From Clostridia bacterium (lineage in GTDB: Bacteria > Bacillota > Peptococcia > DRI-13 > SM3-B62), in NCBI GenBank assembly GCA_018432615.1, contig JAHDSQ010000006.1:82432-146431 (forward strand): 64,000 nt of DNA, in the 5' to 3' direction. The notes beneath the pieces are model-generated. The model was not told the origin of the DNA and ran no database searches. It worked only from the letters and a program-made list of their open reading frames with translations. Position numbers and translations under genes: made by a program. Of this stretch, positions 26,781 through 35,712 are shown one piece after another (position 1 is the first letter of the stretch; each line of letters opens with the position of its first letter).

Positions 26781-27355
26781 CAAATACTGCTAACCGTATA
26801 AACCATAATCCTAGAAATAACCCCACGAAGGTCGTTACCGGTGTTGTCCGCCTGTCCTATGCCAACGTGTGGGAGCCAAAGTCAGTAAATGGAGGCACTG
26901 AAAAATATAGTGTCAGCCTGATCATCCCGAAGTCTGATACCAAGACCATTGCGGCTATCAACGCAGCTGTGGATGCCGCCATTGAGGAAGGCAAGGGCAA
27001 ATTCGGCGGGAAGATACCGAATAAAGCAGTTCTTAAGCTTCCCTTGCGTGACGGTGACATCGATCGTCCTGACGACGAAGCCTACGCCAACAGCTATTTT
27101 GTTAATGCTAATTCCACCACGGCTCCCCAGATCGTTAACCGTCAACTTGAGCCAATCCTTGACCGCTCGGAGGTTTACTCCGGCGTATATGCTAGAGTGT
27201 CCATAAACTTCTATGCCTTTAATTCCAACGGCAACAAAGGTATTGCGTGTGGTCTCGGCAACATCCAAAAAATCAGAGACGGTGAGCCGCTGGGCAGTCG
27301 CTCTAATGCAGTAGACGATTTTGCCACTGACAGCGACGATGACTTCCTGTCATGA
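26777..27355 (+). CDS. DUF2815 ssDNA-binding-like protein
   Basis: The 192-residue product matches the DUF2815 phage family (VVTGVVRLSYANVWEPKSVNG near the start; EVYSGVYARVSINFYAFNSNG later), predicted to have an OB fold and bind single-stranded DNA. It ends with an acidic tail (ATDSDDDFLS) resembling the partner-binding tip of SSB. It sits between the DUF2800 nuclease and the DNA polymerase, each overlapping by 4 bp, forming a replication cassette common in Firmicute siphophages. Confidence 0.86.
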   Translation: MTNTANRINHNPRNNPTKVVTGVVRLSYANVWEPKSVNGGTEKYSVSLIIPKSDTKTIAAINAAVDAAIEEGKGKFGGKIPNKAVLKLPLRDGDIDRPDDEAYANSYFVNANSTTAPQIVNRQLEPILDRSEVYSGVYARVSINFYAFNSNGNKGIACGLGNIQKIRDGEPLGSRSNAVDDFATDSDDDFLS

Positions 27356-29325
27356 GAGAGCTTTTTATAGACATTGAGACATATAGCGGAACAGACCTCG
27401 GTAAATCCGGGGTCTATCGCTATTCAGAAGCACCGGACTTTGAGGTGATCCTCTTTGGATACTGTGCAGATGATGGCGAAGTACATGTTATTGATCTGGC
27501 TTCGAAAGAATCTCTACCGCCTGAAGTTCTAGAAGCACTAATAGACGAAACTGTCATGAAATGGGCACACAACGCACAGTTTGAACGGGTATGCTTGTCA
27601 CGCTGGTTAGAGCGCCAAGGTATCAACTTAAAAGCTCTGAATGGAAATAGCAACTTCCTTAGCCCTGCATCTTGGCGTTGCACGATGGTGTGGTCTGCCT
27701 ATCTCGGATTGCCCCTCTCGCTGGAAGGTGCCGCTTTGGTAACAGGTGCGGAGAAACAGAAACTGACCGAGGGTAAAGAGCTCATTCGATATTTCTCCTC
27801 CCCCTGTAAGCCTACCAAGGCCAACGGTGGACGCACACGCAACCTGCCAATTCATGCTCCAGATAAGTGGGAGAGATTTAAGGAATATAACGCCCGAGAT
27901 GTAGAAACGGAAATGGCAATAATGAAGCGACTTTCTAAGTTTCCTGTACCGGAGAATGAGTGGAAGTACTACATCCTTGATCAGGAGATTAATGATCGGG
28001 GCATCTGTTTAGATATGGATCTGATTAGAGAGGCCATCAGTTGTGACAGACGATCAAGGGCTGCTCTTACCGAAGCTATGCGAGAAATTACCACCATGGA
28101 CAATCCCAACTCTGTTGCACAGATGAAGGCGTGGCTCGCTGAAAATGGCTTGGAAACTGAAACACTTGGTAAATCGGCTGTCAAGGAATTACTGAAAACA
28201 GCGCCAGAGAATCTCCGAGAGGTGCTGACATTACGGCAAGACCTCGCCAAAAGCAGTGTCAAGAAATACACGGCTATGGAGAATGCAGTATGTTCAGACG
28301 GCAGAGCCAGAGGTCTATTACAATTTTACGGTGCAAATCGAACCGGACGATTTGCTGGTAGACTGATTCAGGTTCAAAATCTTCCTCAGAACCATTTACC
28401 TGATCTGGTTCAGGCTCGGCAGCTTGTAAAGTCTGGTGACCTCGATACTTTGGAAGTCCTATACGATTCCGTACCAAGCGTACTATCGGAGCTTATCCGC
28501 ACTGCCTTTGTACCTAAGCCTGGCTTCAAGTTTATCGTCGCTGATTTCAGTGCGATTGAAGCCCGTGTCATTGCATGGCTTGCAGGAGAGCAATGGAGAA
28601 ACGAGGTGTTCTCCACCCACGGGAAGATCTACGAAGCATCGGCGAGCCAGATGTTCCGCGTTCCTATAGAGGAAATCACAAAAGGCAGCCCCCTTCGGCA
28701 AAAGGGCAAGATCGCTGAGTTGGCTCTCGGTTACGGTGGTTCGGTCGGAGCTCTCAAAGCAATGGGCGCTCTTGATATGGGCCTTAATGAAGAAGAACTT
28801 CAACCCTTGGTAACGGCGTGGCGTGCAGCTAACCCTAACATAACCCGACTATGGTGGGATGTTGACCGTGCGGCAAAAACAGCAGTGCGTGAAAAGACAG
28901 CAGAACAAACACACAACATCCTCTTTGAATACCGCAGTGGATTTCTCTTTATTACACTCCCATCTGGCAGGAGACTAGCTTATGTTAAGCCACGCATCGA
29001 AGTTAACCGCTTTGGCTCCGAATCGGTAACATACGAAGGAGTTGGTGCTTCGAAGAAATGGGAGCGCATCGAAAGCTACGGCCCGAAATTTGTCGAAAAC
29101 ATCGTGCAGGCCATAAGCCGAGACATTCTCTGTTATGCAATGCAACAGCTTAATAGTATGGGTTTTTCCATTGTTATGCATATCCATGACGAGGTGGTCA
29201 TAGAGGCATCCTGTGATGTGTCACCGGAGAATGTTTGCCGCATTATGAGTGAAACACCGCCTTGGGCGGAGGGCTTATTGCTTCGAGCCGATGGCTTTGA
29301 ATGTCAGTTTTATAAAAAAGACTGA
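27352..29325 (+). CDS. Phage family A DNA polymerase
   Basis: Replicative DNA polymerase of 657 residues. The N-terminal 3'-5' exonuclease domain begins with FIDIETYSGTD. The polymerase domain shows motif A VADFSAIEARVIAWLAGE (about residue 400), motif B RQKGKIAELALGYGG and motif C MHIHDEVVIEA with the catalytic Asp-Glu. There is no 5'-nuclease domain, as usual for phage enzymes. ATG 27352 overlaps the DUF2815 gene by 4 bp. The gene is intact and probably copies the phage genome together with the VapE-type primase-helicase downstream. Confidence 0.95.
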   Translation: MRELFIDIETYSGTDLGKSGVYRYSEAPDFEVILFGYCADDGEVHVIDLASKESLPPEVLEALIDETVMKWAHNAQFERVCLSRWLERQGINLKALNGNSNFLSPASWRCTMVWSAYLGLPLSLEGAALVTGAEKQKLTEGKELIRYFSSPCKPTKANGGRTRNLPIHAPDKWERFKEYNARDVETEMAIMKRLSKFPVPENEWKYYILDQEINDRGICLDMDLIREAISCDRRSRAALTEAMREITTMDNPNSVAQMKAWLAENGLETETLGKSAVKELLKTAPENLREVLTLRQDLAKSSVKKYTAMENAVCSDGRARGLLQFYGANRTGRFAGRLIQVQNLPQNHLPDLVQARQLVKSGDLDTLEVLYDSVPSVLSELIRTAFVPKPGFKFIVADFSAIEARVIAWLAGEQWRNEVFSTHGKIYEASASQMFRVPIEEITKGSPLRQKGKIAELALGYGGSVGALKAMGALDMGLNEEELQPLVTAWRAANPNITRLWWDVDRAAKTAVREKTAEQTHNILFEYRSGFLFITLPSGRRLAYVKPRIEVNRFGSESVTYEGVGASKKWERIESYGPKFVENIVQAISRDILCYAMQQLNSMGFSIVMHIHDEVVIEASCDVSPENVCRIMSETPPWAEGLLLRADGFECQFYKKD

Positions 29326-29332
29326 TCTCGTG

Positions 29333-29396
29333 GGGGTTCGAATCACTTCTGATTTTCGCATATGGACAGGAGCAGATTATCGCTCCGAATCCATAT
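29333..29396 (+). promoter_or_regulatory. GGGGTTCGAA-N10-TTTTCGC element, copy B
   Basis: GGGGTTCGAA (29333-29342), ten bases, TTTTCGC (29353-29359), then a two-tier hairpin: ATATGGA (29360-29366)/TCCATAT (29390-29396) enclosing GGAGC/GCTCC. The antirepressor ribosome site follows at 29401. Confidence 0.6.
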
Positions 29397-29412
29397 TATC
29401 AGGAGGTTCAAT

Positions 29413-30204
29413 ATGAACGAACTAACAATATTCAACTACGAGGGAAAGGACATCCGGACTGTCCAACGTGATGGGGAAACATGGTGGGTTCTAAAGGATG
29501 TCTGTGATGTTCTGGATCTGAGTAACTCCCGCATGGTTGCCGACCGACTTGATGACGACGAAAAGGGTGTAAGCATTACTGACACCCTTGGTGGAAAGCA
29601 GGAACTAACTATCATTAGCGAGAGCGGGCTTTACAACGTAATCCTGCTTTCCCGTAAACCTGAGGCGAAGAAGTTTAAGCGTTGGGTGACTCATGAAGTC
29701 CTTCCCTCAATCCGTAGGCATGGAGTATATGCCGTGGATGAACTTCTTGCCAATCCTGATCTTCTAATCAAGGCACTTCAAGAACTTAAGGCGGAGCGGG
29801 CAAGAAATAATGCTCTTACAGAAACAGTTCACATCCAGAGACAACAGATCGCTGAGATGAAACCAAAGGCCAGTTACTACGATGTTATCTTAAACTGTAA
29901 AGATGCGGTTGCAATTACTACTATCGCAAAAGATTATGGGAAGTCTGGTCAATGGCTTAATGAGTATCTTCACAGTCTCGGAGTGCAGTTTAAGCAGGGT
30001 AGCATCTGGCTTCTATATCAAAAATACGCACAGAACGGGTATACCTGCACCAAGACCCATAACTACCTTGGCAGCGATGGCGAGTACCACGCGAAAGTTC
30101 ATACTTACTGGACACAGAAAGGCCGCCTCTTTATTTATGAGTTACTTAAGTCCCACGGCTACCTTCCACTTATTGAACAAGGTCTTGAATTTGAGGTGAT
30201 GTGA
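29413..30204 (+). CDS. Phage antirepressor, BRO-N/KilAC domains
   Basis: The 263-residue protein has an N-terminal BRO-N domain (TIFNYEGKDIRTVQRDGE ... WVLKDVCDVLDLSN) and a C-terminal ANT/KilAC domain (MKPKASYYDVILNCKDAV ... GKSGQWLNEYLHSLG) joined by a coiled linker. Such proteins counter repressors during induction or superinfection. ATG 29413 follows AGGAGG by 6 bp; a longer frame from 29362 would cross the hairpin leader. It is placed between polymerase and helicase genes, not next to the switch, so it may act on a different repressor. Confidence 0.9.
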   Translation: MNELTIFNYEGKDIRTVQRDGETWWVLKDVCDVLDLSNSRMVADRLDDDEKGVSITDTLGGKQELTIISESGLYNVILLSRKPEAKKFKRWVTHEVLPSIRRHGVYAVDELLANPDLLIKALQELKAERARNNALTETVHIQRQQIAEMKPKASYYDVILNCKDAVAITTIAKDYGKSGQWLNEYLHSLGVQFKQGSIWLLYQKYAQNGYTCTKTHNYLGSDGEYHAKVHTYWTQKGRLFIYELLKSHGYLPLIEQGLEFEVM

Positions 30205-30205
30205 T

Positions 30206-30484
30206 ATGGAAAGAGAGATGAAAACGAAACCTGGTAAAAAACTCATTTCAAAAATAGCATCCGCGCTTCCCTGGATATTAATGTACCTTTGCATCTACTG
30301 CTTTACCTTTGCCGTAATTCATGGCCTGACTGAAGGAATAAAGTATGAAGCTAAGGCCGAAGCACTGGCAGCCGAGAACGAGTACCTCAAGGACGAGCTT
30401 GAGTGGTTCAAAGAACAGTTGGTGCAGAAAACAGCCGTAACGGATGTCGCAGTTCCGGACGCGTTGCTGTCTGGTGGTGATTGA
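30206..30484 (+). CDS. Small membrane protein with coiled coil
   Basis: Unknown function. The 92-residue product has one membrane helix (about residues 19-38, LPWILMYLCIYCFTFAVI) and a following coiled-coil segment (EALAAENEYLKDELEWFK). It begins 2 bp after the antirepressor stop. Small membrane proteins in this place often interfere with host division or superinfection, but nothing here proves that. Confidence 0.68.
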   Translation: MEREMKTKPGKKLISKIASALPWILMYLCIYCFTFAVIHGLTEGIKYEAKAEALAAENEYLKDELEWFKEQLVQKTAVTDVAVPDALLSGGD

Positions 30485-30485
30485 T

Positions 30486-30911
30486 ATGCACATCAGCAGA
30501 TTTAACGCAGAAGGCTACCCTGATCCCACTGCTGCAGAAGCATTGGAGAATGTAATCCGTGAGGAAATCGCGAAAGGCCGGAAGCCATGTGTATTTATTT
30601 GCTCTCCATACGCTGGTGACATCAAGCGCAATACCATAAACGCCAAGAGATATTTAAAGTTTGCAGTGGATGAAGGCGCGATTCCGTTCGCGCCACATCT
30701 GCTTTACCCACAGGTGTTAGATGACAGCGATCCGGCGCAGCGGAGACTTGGCTTGCTTTTTGGTATGGTGTGGCTATGTAAATGCGATGAACTCTGGGTG
30801 TTTGGCAGCCACATATCGCAGGGCATGGCTGCTGAGATAGATAAAGCAAAACGGAGACTTATCCCAATTAGATACTTTACGGAAAACTGCGAGGAGGTGG
30901 AGCGGATATGA
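30486..30911 (+). CDS. DUF4406-like nucleoside deoxyribosyltransferase-fold protein
   Basis: The 141-residue product has features of the DUF4406/deoxyribosyltransferase-like fold: CVFICSPYAGDIKRNTINA (about residues 36-54) and LWVFGSHISQGMAAEIDKA (about residues 103-121). Relatives bind nucleotides or nucleosides; a role in nucleotide salvage or hypermodification is possible but unproven. ATG 30486 is chosen because the ribosome site GGTGGTGATTG lies before it. It overlaps the primase-helicase start by 4 bp. Confidence 0.75.
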   Translation: MHISRFNAEGYPDPTAAEALENVIREEIAKGRKPCVFICSPYAGDIKRNTINAKRYLKFAVDEGAIPFAPHLLYPQVLDDSDPAQRRLGLLFGMVWLCKCDELWVFGSHISQGMAAEIDKAKRRLIPIRYFTENCEEVERI

Positions 30912-33295
30912 AGATAGCGGTTGGGAACAGCCGTATGGATAGAAAGTGGAAAAATCGTGACATCACATGGGAGGATTTCAAAAACACCGTTCGTACCACA
31001 AAGCGTACAACTGAGACGGTGTCGGAGTTCCGTAAAATGAATCGAGCACGTCAAGACTCAATTAAGGATGTGGGCGGTTTTGTGGGAGGAGCCCTCCGGG
31101 AAGGCAAACGCAGGAACGGTTATGTACTGTGCCGTTCAATGCTTACCTTGGATATGGATTATGCTAAGCCAGATACATGGGATATGATTGAGTCTCTCCA
31201 TGACTGGCAGTGCTGTGTATATTCCACACACAAGCATACACCTGAAGCTCCGAGACTTCGGTTAATCATACCGCTTTCCCGAGAAGTCAGTGAGGACGAA
31301 TATCCAGCGCTAGGACGCATGGTGGCAAAGGAAATCGGAATTGATCTGTTCGATGATACCACCTATGAGGCTTCACGTTTAATGTACTGGCCATCAACGC
31401 CATCCGACGGTGAGTTTGTGTTCCGAGAGAAAGATGGCATTCTGCTTGATCCAGATGTGTATCTATCCAAATATGCTGACTGGCGAGACACATCTATGTG
31501 GCCGGTATCATCACGGCAATCAGAGGTTGTGCGGCGACAAATAACCCGACAAGCTGATCCACTCACTAAGGAAGGTGTAGTGGGAGCTTTTTGTAGGGCG
31601 TATTCCATTATGGAAGCAATAGAAGAGTTTCTTTCTGATGTATATGAGCCAAGCGCAATTAATGGAAGATATGATTATATCCCTGCTGATTCGTCAGCTG
31701 GTCTTGTTATATACGATGGCAAGTTTGCCTATAGCCACCACGCTACTGATCCCGCATGCGGAAAGCTACTAAACTCATTTGACCTCGTGCGCATACACCG
31801 ATTCCGTGATCTGGATGACAAAACAACCGAGGATACTCCGCCCGGTAAGCTTCCGTCTTATAAGGCAATGACGGAACTGGCGATTAAGGATGAACGGGTC
31901 AAGGAGCAATTTGCTGAGGAACGCAAAGCACAGGCAGTAGCGGAGTTTAATAATGAGGACTGGCAAAAACAGCTGGAGCTTGAGAAGAATGGTGCAGTAA
32001 AAAACACCCTTCGAAATCTCACGTTGATTCTTGAAAATGATCCTGCTCTTAAAGGGATTGTGTTCAACCAGCTTTCAGACAGCTTGGAAATCAAGGGTGA
32101 AGTGCCATGGCAGCATCCATCAAGATTCTGGCGGGATGCAGACGATGCTCAGCTGATCAGCTATATCGACAGCCACTACGGAACCTTCTCTGCCAGAAAT
32201 TATGAGATTGCAGTTACGAAGGTAGCAGATGACCGATCATACCACCCGATACGCGAGTTTATAGACACTCTGCCTGAATGGGATGGTATCCCTCGTGTGG
32301 ATACCCTGCTGATTAATTATCTTGGCGCTACGGACAATGCATATGTGCGCGCTGTCACAAGAAAAACCTTGTGCGCAGCAATTGCACGTGTTCTGACACC
32401 CGGCATCAAATTCGACTCTATGCTGGTGCTTAATGGCCCACAAGGAGTGGGTAAAAGTACCCTGATAGCCAAGCTAGGTGGTGAGTGGTTCTCAGATAGT
32501 CTGTCACTCTCGGACACCAAAGACAAGACAGCCGCAGAAAAGCTGCAGGGTTATTGGATACTGGAGATTGGAGAACTCGCAGGGTTAAAGAAGGCTGAAG
32601 TTGAAACGCTACGCAGCTTTCTTTCCCGGCAAAATGATATCTACCGAGCTAGCTTCGGACGCCGAGCAACACCGCACTTACGGCAGTGCGTTTTCTTCGG
32701 AACCACTAATGCAGAGAAAGGATATCTCAGAGACACTACCGGCAATCGTCGATTCTGGCCGGTGAAAACACCTGGCGGAGGGATAAAGAAGTCTTGGCAG
32801 CTTAGTCAGAATGAAGTATTGCAGATATGGGCAGAAGCTCTTACTTATGTGAAGGCAGGCGAAAAGCTGTACCTAGATCCCAGCCTTGAAAAACTCGCAA
32901 AAGAGGAACAGCGGGAAGCAATGGAATCTGATGAGCGCGAAGGCCTTGTGCGCGATTTTCTGGATATGCTCCTGCCCGAAGATTGGGACACGATGGACTT
33001 ATATGAGCGCAGGGCTTATATAAACGGCACCGAATTTGGAGAAAGCCGAAAAATAGGTGTCCGCAGAAGAACTTCAGTCTCCAACCTTGAGATTTGGTGC
33101 GAGTGCTTTGGTAAAGACCGAGCTAACTGTAAACGCATGGACAGCAACGAGATCTCTGCGATTATGTCAGGAATTGGTGGGTGGAAGATAGCGCCCAAAA
33201 AGGAGCGCATCCCGTTATATGGCCCGCAATGGGTGTATGTTCGCACTTCTGTTCCTGACTCTGTTCCAAGAGAGCGTTCTTTGGAACATGTGTAA
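30908..33295 (+). CDS. Primase-helicase, VapE family
   Basis: The 795-residue product combines an N-terminal primase-like region (LTLDMDYAKPD near residue 78 and THKHTPEAPRLRLIIPL near residue 103, resembling prim-pol catalytic strands) with a C-terminal VapE-type AAA+/SF3-like helicase: Walker A LNGPQGVGKSTLIA (about residue 505) and FFGTTNAEKGYLRDTTGNRR. It would unwind and prime the phage origin. ATG 30908 overlaps the previous stop by 4 bp. Its 3' end enters a cluster of GGAAC/GTTCC boxes that may be an origin or a structured mRNA end. Confidence 0.92.
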   Translation: MKIAVGNSRMDRKWKNRDITWEDFKNTVRTTKRTTETVSEFRKMNRARQDSIKDVGGFVGGALREGKRRNGYVLCRSMLTLDMDYAKPDTWDMIESLHDWQCCVYSTHKHTPEAPRLRLIIPLSREVSEDEYPALGRMVAKEIGIDLFDDTTYEASRLMYWPSTPSDGEFVFREKDGILLDPDVYLSKYADWRDTSMWPVSSRQSEVVRRQITRQADPLTKEGVVGAFCRAYSIMEAIEEFLSDVYEPSAINGRYDYIPADSSAGLVIYDGKFAYSHHATDPACGKLLNSFDLVRIHRFRDLDDKTTEDTPPGKLPSYKAMTELAIKDERVKEQFAEERKAQAVAEFNNEDWQKQLELEKNGAVKNTLRNLTLILENDPALKGIVFNQLSDSLEIKGEVPWQHPSRFWRDADDAQLISYIDSHYGTFSARNYEIAVTKVADDRSYHPIREFIDTLPEWDGIPRVDTLLINYLGATDNAYVRAVTRKTLCAAIARVLTPGIKFDSMLVLNGPQGVGKSTLIAKLGGEWFSDSLSLSDTKDKTAAEKLQGYWILEIGELAGLKKAEVETLRSFLSRQNDIYRASFGRRATPHLRQCVFFGTTNAEKGYLRDTTGNRRFWPVKTPGGGIKKSWQLSQNEVLQIWAEALTYVKAGEKLYLDPSLEKLAKEEQREAMESDEREGLVRDFLDMLLPEDWDTMDLYERRAYINGTEFGESRKIGVRRRTSVSNLEIWCECFGKDRANCKRMDSNEISAIMSGIGGWKIAPKKERIPLYGPQWVYVRTSVPDSVPRERSLEHV

Positions 33296-33417
33296 AGTCA
33301 GGAACAAAATATTCTGTTCCCTTGTGCCAAAAACGACCTTTTGGAACACTTCATTGGAACAGGCGCCAGCCCCCTTATTAATGCGGTGCTTAATGACCTG
33401 TGTTCCATTGTTCCAAT
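33251..33417. repeat. Cluster of GGAAC/GTTCC boxes with nested inverted repeats
   Basis: Nine GGAAC or GTTCC pentamers occur from 33251 to 33414. They make hairpins: GTTCCAAGA/TCTTTGGAAC (33263-33287), GGAACA/TGTTCC (33301-33320), and a long-range pair 33341-33362 with 33398-33417. The cluster spans the end of the primase-helicase gene and the 231-bp non-coding gap after it. Function unknown; candidates are a replication origin or an mRNA-end structure. Confidence 0.5.
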
Positions 33418-33471
33418 TACTACTATTAAAAATGATAGTAAAGAAAAAAGGCTATATATTGCATGAAAACA

Positions 33472-33489
33472 CGCGTATACGCGCGTATA
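33472..33489. repeat. Overlapping CGCGTATACGCG / TATACGCGCGTATA palindromes
   Basis: Two overlapping perfect palindromes (12 and 14 bp) lie 38-55 bp before the VRR-NUC gene in an otherwise AT-rich stretch. They could be an operator or origin element. Confidence 0.45.
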
Positions 33490-33526
33490 GAGATTTTTTG
33501 GATTTTGGGAACACATGGAGGTATTC

Positions 33527-33808
33527 ATGAGAGAGAAATATATCGAGCAAAAATTGATTAAAGCAGTCAAAGCAGCTGGAGGCCTAGCTTTAAAGTTTAC
33601 GTCCCCCGGTTATAACGGAGTACCGGATAGATTGATTCTTTTGCCTGGAGGAATAATCGCATTTGCTGAAATCAAAGCGAGTGGATCAAAACCTCGACCT
33701 CTGCAGGAGCGGAGACATGAAATGCTTAGGCAATTAGGATTTAAGGTTTATGTTATTGACGATGATAGTCAGATTGGAGGGATTTTAGATGAGATACGAG
33801 CCACATGA
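33527..33808 (+). CDS. VRR-NUC domain nuclease
   Basis: The 93-residue single-domain protein has the VRR-NUC core GVPDRLILLPGG ... FAEIKASG (PD...ExK). Stand-alone VRR-NUC proteins in phages are Holliday-junction or flap-type nucleases working with the adjacent SNF2 helicase. ATG 33527 follows GGAGG; the upstream in-frame ATG 33515 overlaps the ribosome site. It overlaps the helicase gene by 20 bp. Confidence 0.9.
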   Translation: MREKYIEQKLIKAVKAAGGLALKFTSPGYNGVPDRLILLPGGIIAFAEIKASGSKPRPLQERRHEMLRQLGFKVYVIDDDSQIGGILDEIRAT

Positions 33809-35144
33809 GTATCAGGAATATGCCACCAATTTCATCCTAAGCCATCCAATAGCGGCTATTCTGCTGGAAATGGGTCTTGGCAAGAGTGTTATTACCTTAA
33901 CGGCAATCTTCGACCTGACATTGGACAGTTTCTTAATTCGCAAGGTATTAGTTATTGCCCCGCTTCGAGTTGCTCGAGACACATGGCCAGCAGAAATCGA
34001 AAAATGGGATCACCTGAATGGTCTCACCTATTCAGTTGCCATAGGTAGTGAAGCCCAGCGGAAAGCAGCCCTTCTGCAGAGAGCGCAGGTATACCTGATA
34101 AACCGGGAAAATGTGGATTGGCTTATAAACGATAGTGGCATACCCTTCGATTATGACATGGTGGTTATCGATGAGTTATCATCATTTAAATCTCATACTT
34201 CAAAGCGGTTTAGGGCACTTCGAAAAGTACGGCCAAATGTAAAAAGGATCGTTGGTTTAACAGGAACACCCTCAAGCAATGGATTGATGGACTTATGGGC
34301 CGAGATTGGTATCCTTGATATGGGCCAGCGACTTGGAAGGTATATATCCCATTTCCGAAATACCTATTTTGTACCAGATAAACGAAATCAGCAGATTATA
34401 TTTACCTATAAGCCGAAACCCGGTGCAGAGGAAGCCATTTATCGGCTTATTTCTGACATTACTATCAGCATGAAAAATACTGACTATCTGAAACTGCCCG
34501 ATTTGGTGATAAATGAAATTCCCATCTTTTTATCAGAGGATGAACGAAAGCATTATGAAATCATGAAGTCGGAGATGGTACTTTCACTCAAAGGCAAGGA
34601 AATTGATGCAGTCAATGCTGCCGCATTGAGTAATAAGTTGCTGCAAATGGCCAACGGTGCGGTATATGACGGGAACGGCGGAGTTGTCCGCATTCACGAC
34701 CGTAAGCTGGATGCTTTGGAAGATGTAATCGAAGCGGCAAATGGAAAGCCGGTGCTTATAGCCTACTGGTATAAGCACGACCTTGAACGGATAATGGAGC
34801 GCTTCCCTGCCAGCCGGTTGGATAACGCCGAATCCATAAAGCGGTGGAATGATGGTGAAATCCCAGTGGCAGTTATCCATCCCGCATCCTCCGGACATGG
34901 ACTAAACCTTCAGACCGGCGGTTCCTGCCTTGTGTGGTTCGGCCTAACATGGTCACTGGAGTTATACCAGCAGACGAATGCCCGCCTTTGGAGGCAAGGT
35001 CAGAAGGATACGGTGATCATTCATCATATTGTGGCAAAGGACACAATTGACGAACAAGTTATGAAAGCTCTCAAGCGAAAAGATAAAACCCAAACCGCAC
35101 TTATCGATGCGGTCAGAGCAAACCTAAAGGAGGCGGTCATATGA
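33789..35144 (+). CDS. SNF2-family DEAD/DEAH helicase
   Basis: The 451-residue protein is a compact SWI2/SNF2 ATPase: Walker A LEMGLGKSV (residue 32), DEAH-type VVIDELSSFK, motif III GLTGTPSSNG, and the C-terminal helicase half ending in QQTNARLWRQGQKD. In phages this gene routinely follows VRR-NUC and is thought to help recombination-dependent replication or packaging. ATG 33789 follows TTGGAGGGATTTTAG. Confidence 0.93.
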   Translation: MRYEPHEYQEYATNFILSHPIAAILLEMGLGKSVITLTAIFDLTLDSFLIRKVLVIAPLRVARDTWPAEIEKWDHLNGLTYSVAIGSEAQRKAALLQRAQVYLINRENVDWLINDSGIPFDYDMVVIDELSSFKSHTSKRFRALRKVRPNVKRIVGLTGTPSSNGLMDLWAEIGILDMGQRLGRYISHFRNTYFVPDKRNQQIIFTYKPKPGAEEAIYRLISDITISMKNTDYLKLPDLVINEIPIFLSEDERKHYEIMKSEMVLSLKGKEIDAVNAAALSNKLLQMANGAVYDGNGGVVRIHDRKLDALEDVIEAANGKPVLIAYWYKHDLERIMERFPASRLDNAESIKRWNDGEIPVAVIHPASSGHGLNLQTGGSCLVWFGLTWSLELYQQTNARLWRQGQKDTVIIHHIVAKDTIDEQVMKALKRKDKTQTALIDAVRANLKEAVI

Positions 35145-35590
35145 TTGCGCTAAAGTATATAAACAAGAATGCGGCTACTGTTGCCGCCATCCGGGACTAT
35201 AACAATATGCGGTTTATTATCAACAATACTCCGCAGGAGATCAAGGATGTGTATGAGAAAATGGCTTCTCCCAGAGTCCCCAAGCTTTCTGGGATGCCAT
35301 CTACAAGAAATCCGCAAGCTGGTGCTGACAAGCTGGCTGCACAGCTTGATAAGCTGGACATACTACGAGAACGATACAGTCAAGCACTGGAATATATGTC
35401 TTGGTTTGAACCGGCCTGGTCAAGCCTAACAGATACCGAGCAGCATATACTTGCCGAGTTTTACATGGGTAATGATCAGAAGTCCGGTGCTACTTACCGG
35501 CTTATGGATGAACTAAACTACAGCGAAAGCCATATAGAACGCCTCCGGTCAAATGCTCTAAATCATCTTCGTAGTCTTTTATATTGCTGA
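35141..35590 (+). CDS. ArpU/sigma-like late regulator, DUF1492-type
   Basis: The 149-residue protein is a small phage transcription-regulator type: a helical N-terminus, then a sigma region-4-like C-terminus (LTDTEQHILAEFYM ... YRLMDELNYSESHIERLR). Homologues sit at the end of the early operon and are thought to activate late genes. ATG 35141 overlaps the helicase stop and follows AAAGGAGGCGGTC. The late module starts within 1-2 kb, which fits. Confidence 0.77.
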   Translation: MIALKYINKNAATVAAIRDYNNMRFIINNTPQEIKDVYEKMASPRVPKLSGMPSTRNPQAGADKLAAQLDKLDILRERYSQALEYMSWFEPAWSSLTDTEQHILAEFYMGNDQKSGATYRLMDELNYSESHIERLRSNALNHLRSLLYC

Positions 35591-35596
35591 CTAAAG

Positions 35597-35696
35597 AATA
35601 CTATTGTTTTCTTGATGTATAAAATAAAATACTATAAATACTATATACAATAAATCCAAGAAATGATATAGTATAATCAAGAAAAGTGATAGTATT
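35597..35696. promoter_or_regulatory. Iterated ATACTAT boxes and 20-bp inverted repeat upstream of the RelB-like gene
   Basis: AATACTAT...TTTTCTTGAT (35597-35616) is inverted at 35676-35696 (ATCAAGAAAA...ATAGTATT). Three ATACTAT and two ATAGTAT copies fall between and within them, and a TATAAT (35672-35677) lies inside. It looks like an autoregulatory operator for the ribbon-helix-helix-like product downstream. Confidence 0.6.
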
Positions 35697-35712
35697 TTAT
35701 CGAGGTGTTCGT

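Noticed and set aside
29333-29342. Possible tRNA because GGTTCGAA resembles a T-loop
   Set aside because: No acceptor, D or anticodon stems can be formed around it, and the same box recurs twice in non-tRNA leaders.
33219-33530. A 103-codon open frame crossing the gap after the primase-helicase gene
   Set aside because: It overlaps the helicase 3' end in another frame, has no ribosome site, and its sequence follows from the GGAAC/GTTCC repeats. I treat the gap as non-coding.
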